Positions 1 to 5,765 are shown, counted from the stretch's first letter. The stretch: DNA of 6,047 nucleotides from Acetobacteraceae bacterium (GCA_027340195.1 DAHWNE010000362.1:1-6047), one strand, 5' to 3'. Notes: a model not told the origin generated them from the sequence alone. Program-made: numbers and translations.

Positions 1-122
1 ACCGGAATTGCCGCCGGCTGAGGCTTCGCCGCCGCCGGCGCGCGCATGGCGGTGACCCAGGCCAGCGTGCCCAGGGCCGACAGCAGCAGGCCCGCCCCCA
101 GCACGCGGCGCGATGGTCTCAA
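1..122 (-). CDS. Exported or membrane-anchored protein of unknown function, 5' end only (TTG start)
   Basis: Only the first 40 codons lie inside the window. I chose the TTG at 122-120 because a perfect AGGGAGG Shine-Dalgarno lies 5 nt upstream (134-128). In this frame a TAG occurs further upstream with no ATG or GTG between, and the nearby ATG at 163-161 is in another frame and stops after 14 codons. The N terminus reads MRPSRRVLGAG, then a hydrophobic stretch at about residues 8-25, then the Ala/Pro-rich tail APAAAKPQPAAIP. This is a signal peptide or a single N-terminal membrane anchor. The SRRVLG string partly matches the twin-arginine consensus SRRxFLK, so Tat export is possible. Cleavage after the AAA at residues 30-32 is plausible. 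The gene diverges from yggS. Nothing visible identifies the mature protein. Confidence 0.6.
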   Translation of the reverse strand, partial: MRPSRRVLGAGLLLSALGTLAWVTAMRAPAAAKPQPAAIP

Positions 123-127
123 TCCGG

Positions 128-134
128 CCTCCCT
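128..134 (-). promoter_or_regulatory. Shine-Dalgarno deciding the TTG start
   Basis: The minus strand reads AGGGAGG here, followed by a 5-nt spacer CCGGA and the TTG. It is the strongest ribosome binding site in this intergenic region and is the main reason for calling a TTG start. Confidence 0.6.
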
Positions 135-161
135 GATGCCGCGGCCCGTCGCGGCGCTTCC

Positions 162-190
162 ATTCTATTGATCCCGCCCCGGCGTGGCCA
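162..190 (-). promoter_or_regulatory. Candidate sigma-70-type promoter of the leftward exported-protein gene
   Basis: On the minus strand, TGGCCA (190-185, 4 of 6 matches to TTGACA) is followed after exactly 17 bp by TAGAAT (167-162, 5 of 6 matches to TATAAT). Transcription would start near 155 and give a leader of about 33 nt that includes the AGGGAGG site. The -10 lies in one of the few AT-rich patches of this gap. The call rests on pattern and position only. Confidence 0.4.
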
Positions 191-231
191 GGACGGGTTT
201 GTCGCATAGGGTAACGCGGGGCGCGCCCCGG

Positions 232-259
232 TTGACGCCTCCGGGCGGGGCGCTAAGCC
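232..259 (+). promoter_or_regulatory. Weak candidate promoter of the yggS operon, possibly giving a leaderless mRNA
   Basis: TTGACG (232-237) is a good -35. At 16 bp spacing the best -10 is TAAGCC (254-259), which is poor. If this is used, transcription would begin within a few bases of the yggS ATG at 267. That would agree with the absence of a good Shine-Dalgarno before that ATG. The -35 is convincing and the -10 is not. Confidence 0.3.
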
Positions 260-266
260 TGTCGCC

Positions 267-929
267 ATGACCGAGATCGCCGAGCATCTGGCCCGCATCC
301 GCGCGCGCATCGCCGAGGCGGCGCGGCGATCGGGGCGACCCGCGGAGGCGGTCGGCCTGGTCGCGGTGTCCAAGACCAAGCCGGTGGCGGCGGTGCTGGC
401 CGCGCTGGCCGCCGGGCAGACCGTGTTCGGCGAGAACCGGGTGCAGGAGGCGGCGGAGAAATTCCCCCCGCTGCGCGCCGATCATCCGCGCCTGCGGCTG
501 CACCTGATCGGCGGGTTGCAGACCAACAAGGCGCGCGAGGCGGTGCGGATCGCCGACGTGATCGAGAGCCTGGACCGGCCGCGGCTCGCCGACGCGCTGG
601 CGGCGGCGATGGAAAAGGAATCCCGTCGCCCGGCGCTGCTGATCGAGGTGAATACCGGCGACGAGCCGCAGAAATCCGGCGTCCCGCGCGCCGAGGCGGA
701 TGCGTTCATCGCCGCCTGCCGGGACCGGTTCGGCGCCCAGCTGCGCGGGTTGATGTGCGTGCCGCCGGTGGGGCAGGATCCGGCGCCGCATTTCGCCTGG
801 CTCGCCGCCTGCGCCCGCGCCCACGGGCTGGCCGAGTTGTCGATGGGCATGTCGGCCGATTTCGAGATCGCGATCGCCCACGGCGCCACCCTGGTGCGGG
901 TGGGCTCGGCGATCTTCGGCGCCCGCTGA
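267..929 (+). CDS. yggS: YggS/PLPBP family pyridoxal 5'-phosphate homeostasis protein
   Basis: This is a 220-residue protein, close to the usual family length (about 220-235). It is a cytosolic single-domain TIM barrel with the fold of alanine racemase's N-terminal domain. It binds PLP but has no established enzyme activity; the family controls free PLP levels and affects amino-acid balance. The PLP lysine is K36 in AVSKTKP. Other family signatures are FGENRVQE (54-61), HLIGGLQTNK (79-88), EVNTGDEPQKSGV (127-139), GLMCVPP (161-167), the phosphate-binding SMGMSADFE (192-200) and the C-terminal RVGSAIFG (211-218). All expected blocks are present and intact. The ATG at 267 matches the usual N terminus. 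Its upstream region (CTGTCGCC) lacks a clear ribosome binding site. It is the first gene of a three-gene operon, with 33 bp to the next gene. Identification is secure. Confidence 0.97.
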   Translation: MTEIAEHLARIRARIAEAARRSGRPAEAVGLVAVSKTKPVAAVLAALAAGQTVFGENRVQEAAEKFPPLRADHPRLRLHLIGGLQTNKAREAVRIADVIESLDRPRLADALAAAMEKESRRPALLIEVNTGDEPQKSGVPRAEADAFIAACRDRFGAQLRGLMCVPPVGQDPAPHFAWLAACARAHGLAELSMGMSADFEIAIAHGATLVRVGSAIFGAR

Positions 930-946
930 GACCGCAAGCCAGAACC

Positions 947-955
947 AGGGAAGGA
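947..955 (+). promoter_or_regulatory. Ribosome binding site of the CinA-domain gene
   Basis: AGGGAAGGA lies 7 nt before the ATG at 963, inside the 33-bp yggS/CinA gap. It fixes the start codon. No promoter or terminator is visible in this gap, which supports co-transcription. Confidence 0.7.
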
Positions 956-962
956 CCCCACC

Positions 963-1442
963 ATGCAAACCCTGCTCGATGCCGCCGGGCGGATCGGCGC
1001 CCGGCTGAAGGCGCGGGGCGAGACCATCGCCATCGCCGAATCCTCGACCGGCGGGCTGATCTCGGCGGCGCTGCTCGCGGTGCCGGGGGCCAGCGCCTAT
1101 TTCCTCGGCGGGTCGGTGATCTACACCCGCGCCGCCCGCGCCGCGTTCCTCGACATCCCGGACCCGCTGCCGGGCGGGATGCGCGCCTCCACCGAACCCT
1201 ACGCCAGCCTGCTCGCCACCACCGTGCGCGCCCGCTGCGGCGCGGTCTGGGGCCTTGGGGAGACCGGGGCCACCGGCCCCACCGGCAACCGCTACGGCGA
1301 TGCCGCCGGCCATACCTGCATCGCCCTGGCCGGCCCGCGGCCGGCGGCGATCACGCTCGAGACGGGCGCCGCCGACCGGGAGGCCAATATGCGCGCCTTC
1401 GCCGCCCGCGCGCTGGCGCTGCTGGAGGCGGCGCTGGCGTGA
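963..1442 (+). CDS. Stand-alone CinA C-terminal domain protein (PncC-like, putative NMN amidohydrolase)
   Basis: This 159-residue cytosolic protein corresponds to the CinA C-terminal domain alone, with the usual length of PncC proteins. The family hydrolyses nicotinamide mononucleotide to nicotinate mononucleotide and ammonia in pyridine-nucleotide salvage. The first signature is IAIAESSTGGLISAALLAVP (22-41). It matches the family's AESCTGG block with Cys replaced by Ser at 28, and the nucleophilic serine is expected in this block. SVIYTRAARAAFL (51-63) matches the second conserved strand and helix (usually VTYSNEAK...LG). The usual SGIAGPGGGT glycine loop is replaced by GLGETGATGPTGNRYGD (97-113). 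The fold is therefore clear, but this is a divergent subfamily and the NMN activity is not certain. A good ribosome binding site precedes the ATG. The stop overlaps the next gene's GTG by 4 bp. Confidence 0.88.
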   Translation: MQTLLDAAGRIGARLKARGETIAIAESSTGGLISAALLAVPGASAYFLGGSVIYTRAARAAFLDIPDPLPGGMRASTEPYASLLATTVRARCGAVWGLGETGATGPTGNRYGDAAGHTCIALAGPRPAAITLETGAADREANMRAFAARALALLEAALA

Positions 1443-2530
1443 GCGGCTCGGCGGAGCTCAGCGTCGTCATCCCCTGCTACAACGAGCGCGCCAATGTGGC
1501 GCCGATGGTGGCCCGCCTCGAGGCGGCGCTGGCCGGGATCGCCTGGGAGGCGATCTTCGTCGATGACAACAGCCCCGACGGCACCACCGAGGCGGTGCGC
1601 GCGATCGCGCGGCGGAATGCGCGGGTGCGCGGCATCCGGCGCATCGGCCGGCGCGGCCTCGCCTCGGCGGTGATCGAGGGGGCGCTGTCGTCCTCGGCCG
1701 ATTTCGTCGCCGTGATCGACGGCGACCTGCAACACGACGAGACCCGGCTGCCGGATCTGCTGGCGCTGCTGCGCGCCGACCGCGCCGATCTGGTGGTGGG
1801 CAGCCGGCACGTGCCGGGCGGGGACAACGCCGGTCTCGCCAGTGCCTGGCGGCACCGGCTTTCCGATGCCGGGATCCGGCTGGCGCAGATCTCGCTGCCG
1901 GTGAAACTGACCGACCCGATGAGCGGGTATTTCATGCTGCCGCGCCCGCTGTTCGAGCGGCTGGCGCCGCGGCTGACCGGGGAGGGGTTCAAGATCCTGC
2001 TCGACCTGCTGCTGTCCGCACCGACGCCGCTGCGGGTGGCGGAGGTGCCGGTGACCTTCCATGCCCGCGCCGCCGGGGAGAGCAAGCTCGACGTGCTGGT
2101 GCTGCTCCAGTTCATCGGCCTGCTGGCCGACAAGATGCTGGGCGGGCTGCTGCCGCTGCGCTTCGTCTCCTTCGCCCTGGTGGGGGCGATCGGGGTGGGG
2201 GTGAATCTGGTGGTGCTGTGGGCCGGCCGCGCGGCGGGGCTCGGGTTCGGCTGGGCGCAGACGCTGGGGACGGTGGTGGCGATGGTGGGCAATTTCGTGC
2301 TCAACAATGCCGTCACCTACCGCGACCAGCGGCTGCGCGGCGCGGCGCTGTGGCGCGGGCTGGTGCTGTTCCTGGCGGTGTGCGGGGTGGGGGCGGCGGC
2401 CAATGTGGGGATCGCCCGGGCGCTGTTCGCCGACCGGCTGGGCTGGACCGTCTCGGGGCTGGCGGGCGCGGCGATCGGGGTGGTGTGGAACTACGCGGTC
2501 TCGGCCACGCTGGTCTGGCGGCGGCGGTAG
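1439..2530 (+). CDS. Family 2 glycosyltransferase (dolichol-phosphate-mannose-synthase type) fused to a GtrA membrane domain
   Basis: This protein has 363 residues. I chose the GTG at 1439 because it overlaps the previous stop (GTGA), has GGAGG 10 nt upstream (1424-1428), and puts the GT2 start SVVIPCYNE at residue 8; the open frame continues upstream only as a shadow. Residues 8-210 form a cytosolic GT-A domain: IPCYNER (11-17), VDDNSPDGT (41-49), the metal-binding DGD of VIDGDLQHD (92-100), VVGSRHVPGG (119-128) and LTDPMSGYFML (157-167). Residues 241-361 are a four-helix GtrA domain with RFVSFALVGAIG and NFVLNNAVTYRD. This class transfers a sugar from a nucleotide donor to polyprenyl phosphate, and GtrA-type domains are associated with moving or presenting the lipid-linked sugar across the membrane. 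The sugar and final acceptor cannot be read from the sequence. The gene ends 4 bp from a convergent gene. Confidence 0.93.
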   Translation: MSGSAELSVVIPCYNERANVAPMVARLEAALAGIAWEAIFVDDNSPDGTTEAVRAIARRNARVRGIRRIGRRGLASAVIEGALSSSADFVAVIDGDLQHDETRLPDLLALLRADRADLVVGSRHVPGGDNAGLASAWRHRLSDAGIRLAQISLPVKLTDPMSGYFMLPRPLFERLAPRLTGEGFKILLDLLLSAPTPLRVAEVPVTFHARAAGESKLDVLVLLQFIGLLADKMLGGLLPLRFVSFALVGAIGVGVNLVVLWAGRAAGLGFGWAQTLGTVVAMVGNFVLNNAVTYRDQRLRGAALWRGLVLFLAVCGVGAAANVGIARALFADRLGWTVSGLAGAAIGVVWNYAVSATLVWRRR

Positions 2531-2534
2531 CGGG

Positions 2535-3854
2535 TCAGCCCGTCACCACGGAAACCCCATAGGCCAGGCCGCACGCCACCAGCAGCAGCGTCACGCCCAC
2601 CCCGGCGATGTTGCCCCAGCGCGAGTTGCGCCACGGCCCCATCACCTCGGCGTCGTTGGCGAGCAGCAGCAGGAACAGCAGCGCCGGCGGCATCGCCAGG
2701 GTGGCCACCACATTCACCATCAGCACGATGGTCTCGAGCGGCGCGCCGGGGATCATCACCGCCGCCCCGGCGAGCAGGGTGGAGACGATCAGCACCAGGT
2801 AGAACCACCCGCCCTCCCGCAGCCCCGCGTTCAGGCTGTGCGGGGCCCGCATCACCTCGCCGAAGGCATAGGCCGAGGCGGTGGCGATGGTGATAGCGGC
2901 GACCAGCCCCGCCTCGAAAATCCCGAGCGCGAACAGCCCCGCCCCCAGCGGGCCGATGCGCGGGGCGAGCGCGGTGGCGAATTGCGCCGCCTGCCAGTCG
3001 GCGGCGCTGACGCCATGGCCCATCAGCGGCGCGGTGGCGACGATCGCGGCAATACCGAACAGCGCCGCGAGCAGGGCCCCCGCGGCGGTGTCGCAGCGGG
3101 CGGCGGCGATGTCTCGCGGTTCCAGGCCTTTGTCGGCCACCGCCCCTTGCTGGAAGAACAGCATCCAGGGCGTGACGGTGGCGCCGATATCGGCCACCAT
3201 CAGCAGCACGCTGTCATGCGTGATCCCGCCCGGCAGCGGGCGCCACGTCAGGAAGGCATGGCCGATCGCGCCCCAGTCCGGCCGCGCCAGCAGCGCCACC
3301 GGCAGGAAGACCGCGTTGCCCAGGGCGAGGCCCAGGGTGATGCGCTCCCACAGGCTGTAGCGGGCGGTGGCGGCGACCAGGATCACCACCGCCACCCCGC
3401 CGCCGACCGCGACCGCGGGGGGTATGCCGAAATAACCGAGGCCCGCGCGGATGCCGATGAACTCGGTCACCAGGGTGAGCAAATTGCCGGCCAGCAGGTC
3501 CACCATGGCGAAGCTGCCCCAGAACCGGCCGAACCGATCATGGATCAGCCGCGCATGGCCCTGGCCGGTGGCGGCGCCGATGCGGGCGGCCATCTCCTGG
3601 ACGACGAAGCCGACCAGGAAGGTCACGGCGACGAAGGGCAGGAAGAAGCCGATGCCGAACCGCGCGCCGGTGGCGGCGTAGGACAGCATCGAGGGCGCGT
3701 CGTTCTCGCCCAGGAACACCAGCAGGCCGGGGCCGGCGAGCAGCCAGGCCAGCCGCATCGCGCTGCCCCGGGCGCTGGCGCGGGCGGCGAGAGCCCGGGC
3801 GCGGGCGTGGTCCTCGGCGGCCGGGCGGGTCAGGGAAGGTGGAGAATCTGCCAC
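2535..3854 (-). CDS. Divergent Nramp-family divalent metal ion transporter
   Basis: This is a 439-residue inner-membrane protein with roughly 11 hydrophobic helices. I chose the GTG at 3854, which overlaps the upstream small gene by 25 bp (translational coupling); the ATG at 3758, 32 codons in, is the alternative and would still include TM1. Helix 1 reads AGPGLLVFLGENDAPSMLS (40-58). Against the Nramp GPG...DPGN motif, the metal-binding Asp is kept (D52), but Pro-Gly-Asn becomes Ala-Pro-Ser. Helix 6 reads DIGATVTPWMLFFQQ (222-236) where classical members have GATVMPHNLYLH, so Met becomes T228 and His becomes W230. Other family blocks are VVQEMAARIG (84-93) and LVTEFIGI (128-135). The missing Met and Asn imply altered ion selectivity; Mn, Mg or another hard divalent ion is possible. 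It is the second gene behind a putative metal-responsive promoter. Confidence 0.88.
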   Translation of the reverse strand: MADSPPSLTRPAAEDHARARALAARASARGSAMRLAWLLAGPGLLVFLGENDAPSMLSYAATGARFGIGFFLPFVAVTFLVGFVVQEMAARIGAATGQGHARLIHDRFGRFWGSFAMVDLLAGNLLTLVTEFIGIRAGLGYFGIPPAVAVGGGVAVVILVAATARYSLWERITLGLALGNAVFLPVALLARPDWGAIGHAFLTWRPLPGGITHDSVLLMVADIGATVTPWMLFFQQGAVADKGLEPRDIAAARCDTAAGALLAALFGIAAIVATAPLMGHGVSAADWQAAQFATALAPRIGPLGAGLFALGIFEAGLVAAITIATASAYAFGEVMRAPHSLNAGLREGGWFYLVLIVSTLLAGAAVMIPGAPLETIVLMVNVVATLAMPPALLFLLLLANDAEVMGPWRNSRWGNIAGVGVTLLLVACGLAYGVSVVTG

Positions 3855-4012
3855 GCAACCACGCCGAGCATGGCCACCACGTAGAGCCGGAGCGCCCAGA
3901 GCAGCGCGGCGAGGCCCGGCGTGATCGGCCGCGCCGGCCAAGCGCGGGTGCGGCGTTGGGCGGAGTGCCGGGCGAGGGCGGCGAGGTCGGGCAGGGGGTG
4001 GGTGGCGGACAT
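3830..4012 (-). CDS. Small single-pass membrane protein upstream of the Nramp transporter, unknown function
   Basis: This is a 60-residue protein I do not recognise. Residues 1-30 are polar and basic, with QRRTRAWPARP (19-29). Residues 33-58 form one hydrophobic segment (GLAALLWALRLYVVAMLGVV, then AWQILHL), so it is probably a single-pass inner-membrane protein with a basic N terminus, likely cytoplasmic. Support for a real gene is positional. It fills the space between a putative metal-responsive promoter and the Nramp gene, starts about 26 nt after the predicted transcription start, and its 3' end overlaps the Nramp start by 25 bp. Against it, no Shine-Dalgarno precedes the ATG (the upstream sequence is C-rich, CCCCCGTTCCCCA). 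It could be an accessory subunit or regulator of the transporter. It could also be a leader whose translation primes that of the transporter. Confidence 0.62.
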   Translation of the reverse strand: MSATHPLPDLAALARHSAQRRTRAWPARPITPGLAALLWALRLYVVAMLGVVAWQILHLP

Positions 4013-4030
4013 TGGGGAACGGGGGAAATG

Positions 4031-4040
4031 AGCCTAGGCT
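4031..4040. promoter_or_regulatory. Palindromic operator candidate 1 (proximal, over the predicted transcription start)
   Basis: AGCCTAGGCT is a perfect 10-bp palindrome. Its core AGCC-TW-GGCT is shared with the palindrome at 4045-4064, and the two centres are 19 bp apart. It covers the transcription start (about 4038) predicted for the leftward small-protein/Nramp unit, a position that would block initiation when occupied. Confidence 0.55.
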
Positions 4041-4044
4041 AAAG

Positions 4045-4064
4045 GATGTAGCCTTGGCTACATC
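4045..4064. promoter_or_regulatory. Palindromic operator candidate 2 (distal, within the promoter spacer), MntR/DtxR-like
   Basis: This is a perfect inverted repeat with 9-bp arms, GATGTAGCC and GGCTACATC, around a 2-bp TT spacer. The TAGC-N4-GCTA core has the same spacing as the E. coli MntR box as I remember it (ATAGC...GCTAT). The site fills the -35/-10 spacer of the predicted leftward promoter. A metal-responsive DtxR/MntR-family repressor is the likely binder. That assignment is inference, since no regulator gene lies in the window. Confidence 0.65.
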
Positions 4065-4072
4065 GGCGTCAA
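4045..4072 (-). promoter_or_regulatory. Predicted promoter of the small-protein/Nramp unit
   Basis: On the minus strand, TTGACG (4072-4067) is followed after 16 bp by TACATC (4050-4045). The -35 matches 5 of 6 bases, and the -10 matches 3 of 6 (T, A and A of TATAAT). The predicted start at about 4038 gives a leader of about 26 nt to the ATG at 4012. Both palindromes overlap this promoter, which fits a tightly repressed unit. Confidence 0.5.
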
Positions 4073-4173
4073 GGCTGCCGCCCCAAGGCCATGGGAAAAT
4101 CGATCCGGCGCCCCCCCGCCGACATCATTACCGATCCGTTCACCACCGCTGTGCCAGGCTTCCCGCATCCCCT

Positions 4174-4180
4174 GGCGAGG
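4174..4180 (+). promoter_or_regulatory. Ribosome binding site deciding the comM start
   Basis: GGCGAGG lies 6 nt before the ATG at 4187. The in-frame ATG at 4091 has only AAGG at 2 nt, too close to work well, and would add 32 residues unlike the family. The later start is therefore preferred. No convincing rightward promoter is visible in 4065-4170. Confidence 0.6.
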
Positions 4181-4186
4181 CCCCGC

Positions 4187-5704
4187 ATGAACGCCCTGAG
4201 CCCCACCACCGCGCTGATCCGCATCCAGACCTTCGCCTTCGCCGGAATCGAAGCGGTTCCGGTGGAAGCGCAGGTGCAGATCTCGTCCGGGCTGGCCAAT
4301 TTCCTGGTGGTCGGCCTGCCGGACAAAGCCGTCGCCGAAGCGCGCGAACGGGTGCGCGCCGCCCTGGCCGCGATGGGCCTGTCGCTGCCGGCAAGGCGCA
4401 TCCTGGTCAACCTTGCCCCGGCCGACCTGCTCAAGGAAGGCAGCCATTTCGACCTGCCGATCGCGCTCGCGGTGCTGGCGGCGATGGAGATCCTGCCGCG
4501 CGAGGAGCTCGGCGGCTACGCCGCCCTCGGCGAGCTCGCGCTCGACGGCGCGCTGCATCCGGTGGCCGGGGTGCTGCCGGCGGCCATCGGCGCCTCGGCG
4601 CGCGGGCTCGGGCTGATCTGCCCCGCCGCCCAGGGCGGGGAGGCCGCCTGGGCCGGCCGGATCGACGTGCTGGCGGCGCCCGATCTGCTCTCGCTCATCA
4701 ACCATTTCCGCGGCAGCCAGGTGCTGACCCCGCCCGCGCCGGCCGGTCTCGCCGCCGCCCCGCCCGGGCCGGACCTCGCCGAGGTGAAAGGGCTGGAGAC
4801 CGCCCGCCGGGCACTGGAAATCGCCGCCGCCGGCGGGCACAACCTGCTGCTGGTCGGCCCGCCCGGGGTGGGCAAATCCATGCTCGCCACCCGCCTGCCG
4901 GGATTGCTGCCGGATCTGACCCCGGCGGAGACGCTGGAAGTCAGCATGATCCACAGCGTCGCCGGCATGTTGGACCAGGGGCGCCTGGTGATGCGCCCGC
5001 CGTTCCGGGAGCCGCATCACTCCGCCTCCCAGGCCGCGTTGTCCGGCGGCGGGCCGCGGGCCCGGCCGGGGGAGATCTCGCTCGCCCATCGCGGCGTGCT
5101 GTTCCTCGACGAATTGCCCGAGTTTCCCCGCCCGGCGCTGGAATCGCTGCGCCAGCCGCTGGAATCGGGGCGCACCACCGTCGCCCGCGCCGCCGCCCAT
5201 ATCACCTACCCCGCGCGCATCCAGCTGGTGGCGGCGATGAACCCGTGCCGCTGCGGGCATCTGGGCACCGCGGGGCGGGAATGCGGGCGCGCGCCCCGCT
5301 GCGGGGAGGATTACGCCGCCCGCATCAGCGGCCCGCTGCTCGACCGCATCGACCTGACGGTGGCGGTGCAGCCGGCCTCGGCGGCGGAGCTGGCGCGCGC
5401 GCCGGCCGGGGAAGCCTCGGCGGCGGTGGCGGCCCGGGTGGCCCGCGCCCGCGCCGCCCAGCGCGCCCGCTACGGCCCGGACGGACCGGCCTGCAACGCC
5501 GAGGCCGAGGGGGGCGACGTGGCGCTGACGCCCGATGCCGATGCGCTGGCCGCGCAGGCGATGGAGCGGCTGCGCCTCTCTCCGCGCGGCTATATCCGCG
5601 TGCTGCGGGTGGCGCGCAGCATCGCCGATCTGGCGGAGGCCGAGGCGGTCGGGCGGGTCCATGTGGCCGAGGCGCTGGCCTTCCGCCAGCGGCATCGCAG
5701 CTGA
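4187..5704 (+). CDS. comM: ComM/YifB family AAA+ ATPase (branch-migration helicase of natural transformation)
   Basis: At 505 residues it matches the usual family length (about 500-510). Residues 5-175 form the Lon-protease-like (ChlI) N-terminal domain, with GLPDKAVAEARERVRAAL (43-60) and LLKEGSHFDLPIALA (81-95). The Mg-chelatase-type AAA+ domain follows, with Walker A GPPGVGKS (224-231), FREPHHSAS (273-281), Walker B GVLFLDELPEF (303-313), and a cysteine cluster C354, C356, C366 and C372 within MNPCRCGHLG and the following residues, a likely metal site. SGPLLDRIDL (381-390) contains the sensor/arginine-finger region. Residues about 400-500 are the Mg-chelatase C-terminal domain. In Vibrio cholerae, ComM is a hexameric helicase that extends strand invasion of incoming DNA. 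It is widespread, also in bacteria not known to be competent. The gene is divergent from the Nramp unit and 61 bp before a PAAR gene. Confidence 0.96.
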   Translation: MNALSPTTALIRIQTFAFAGIEAVPVEAQVQISSGLANFLVVGLPDKAVAEARERVRAALAAMGLSLPARRILVNLAPADLLKEGSHFDLPIALAVLAAMEILPREELGGYAALGELALDGALHPVAGVLPAAIGASARGLGLICPAAQGGEAAWAGRIDVLAAPDLLSLINHFRGSQVLTPPAPAGLAAAPPGPDLAEVKGLETARRALEIAAAGGHNLLLVGPPGVGKSMLATRLPGLLPDLTPAETLEVSMIHSVAGMLDQGRLVMRPPFREPHHSASQAALSGGGPRARPGEISLAHRGVLFLDELPEFPRPALESLRQPLESGRTTVARAAAHITYPARIQLVAAMNPCRCGHLGTAGRECGRAPRCGEDYAARISGPLLDRIDLTVAVQPASAAELARAPAGEASAAVAARVARARAAQRARYGPDGPACNAEAEGGDVALTPDADALAAQAMERLRLSPRGYIRVLRVARSIADLAEAEAVGRVHVAEALAFRQRHRS

Positions 5705-5713
5705 GGCTGGCGG
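5683..5713 (+). other. GC-rich hairpin spanning the comM stop codon
   Basis: CCGCCAGC (5683-5690) and GCTGGCGG (5706-5713) are perfect 8-bp complementary arms around a 15-nt loop that holds the TGA stop. No T-run follows, so it is not a standard intrinsic terminator. It may protect the 3' end or be chance in GC-rich DNA. Confidence 0.25.
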
Positions 5714-5765
5714 CGGCGCGCGGGCGTGGTGTATCGTGACGGCCTCACCCGAAGGGACCGCCGTC

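Noticed and set aside
165..1313. Long minus-strand open frame (382 codons) opposite yggS and the CinA-domain gene
   Set aside because: The translation is Arg/Gly/His-rich with no recognisable motif, lies antisense to two secure genes, and is typical of shadow frames in very GC-rich DNA.
755..1438. Upstream in-frame extension of the glycosyltransferase to an ATG at 755
   Set aside because: It would overlap yggS and the whole CinA-domain gene with Arg-rich low-complexity protein. The GT2 fold begins directly after the GTG at 1439, which has a ribosome binding site.
2307..3884. Plus-strand open frame of 525 codons opposite the Nramp gene
   Set aside because: It is rich in Gln, His, Gly and Arg with no membrane or domain pattern. 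It is the antisense shadow of the transporter.
3855..3941. Nramp start at the ATG at 3941
   Set aside because: The extra 29 residues are Gly/Arg/Ala-rich, lie wholly over the small membrane-protein gene and do not resemble an Nramp N terminus.
4091..4186. comM start at the ATG at 4091
   Set aside because: It adds 32 residues not expected in the family and has poor ribosome binding site spacing. The ATG at 4187 gives the normal length and has GGCGAGG 6 nt upstream.
5683..5713. Intrinsic terminator for comM
   Set aside because: The stem is good but there is no T-run and the loop contains the stop codon, so it is listed only as a hairpin.
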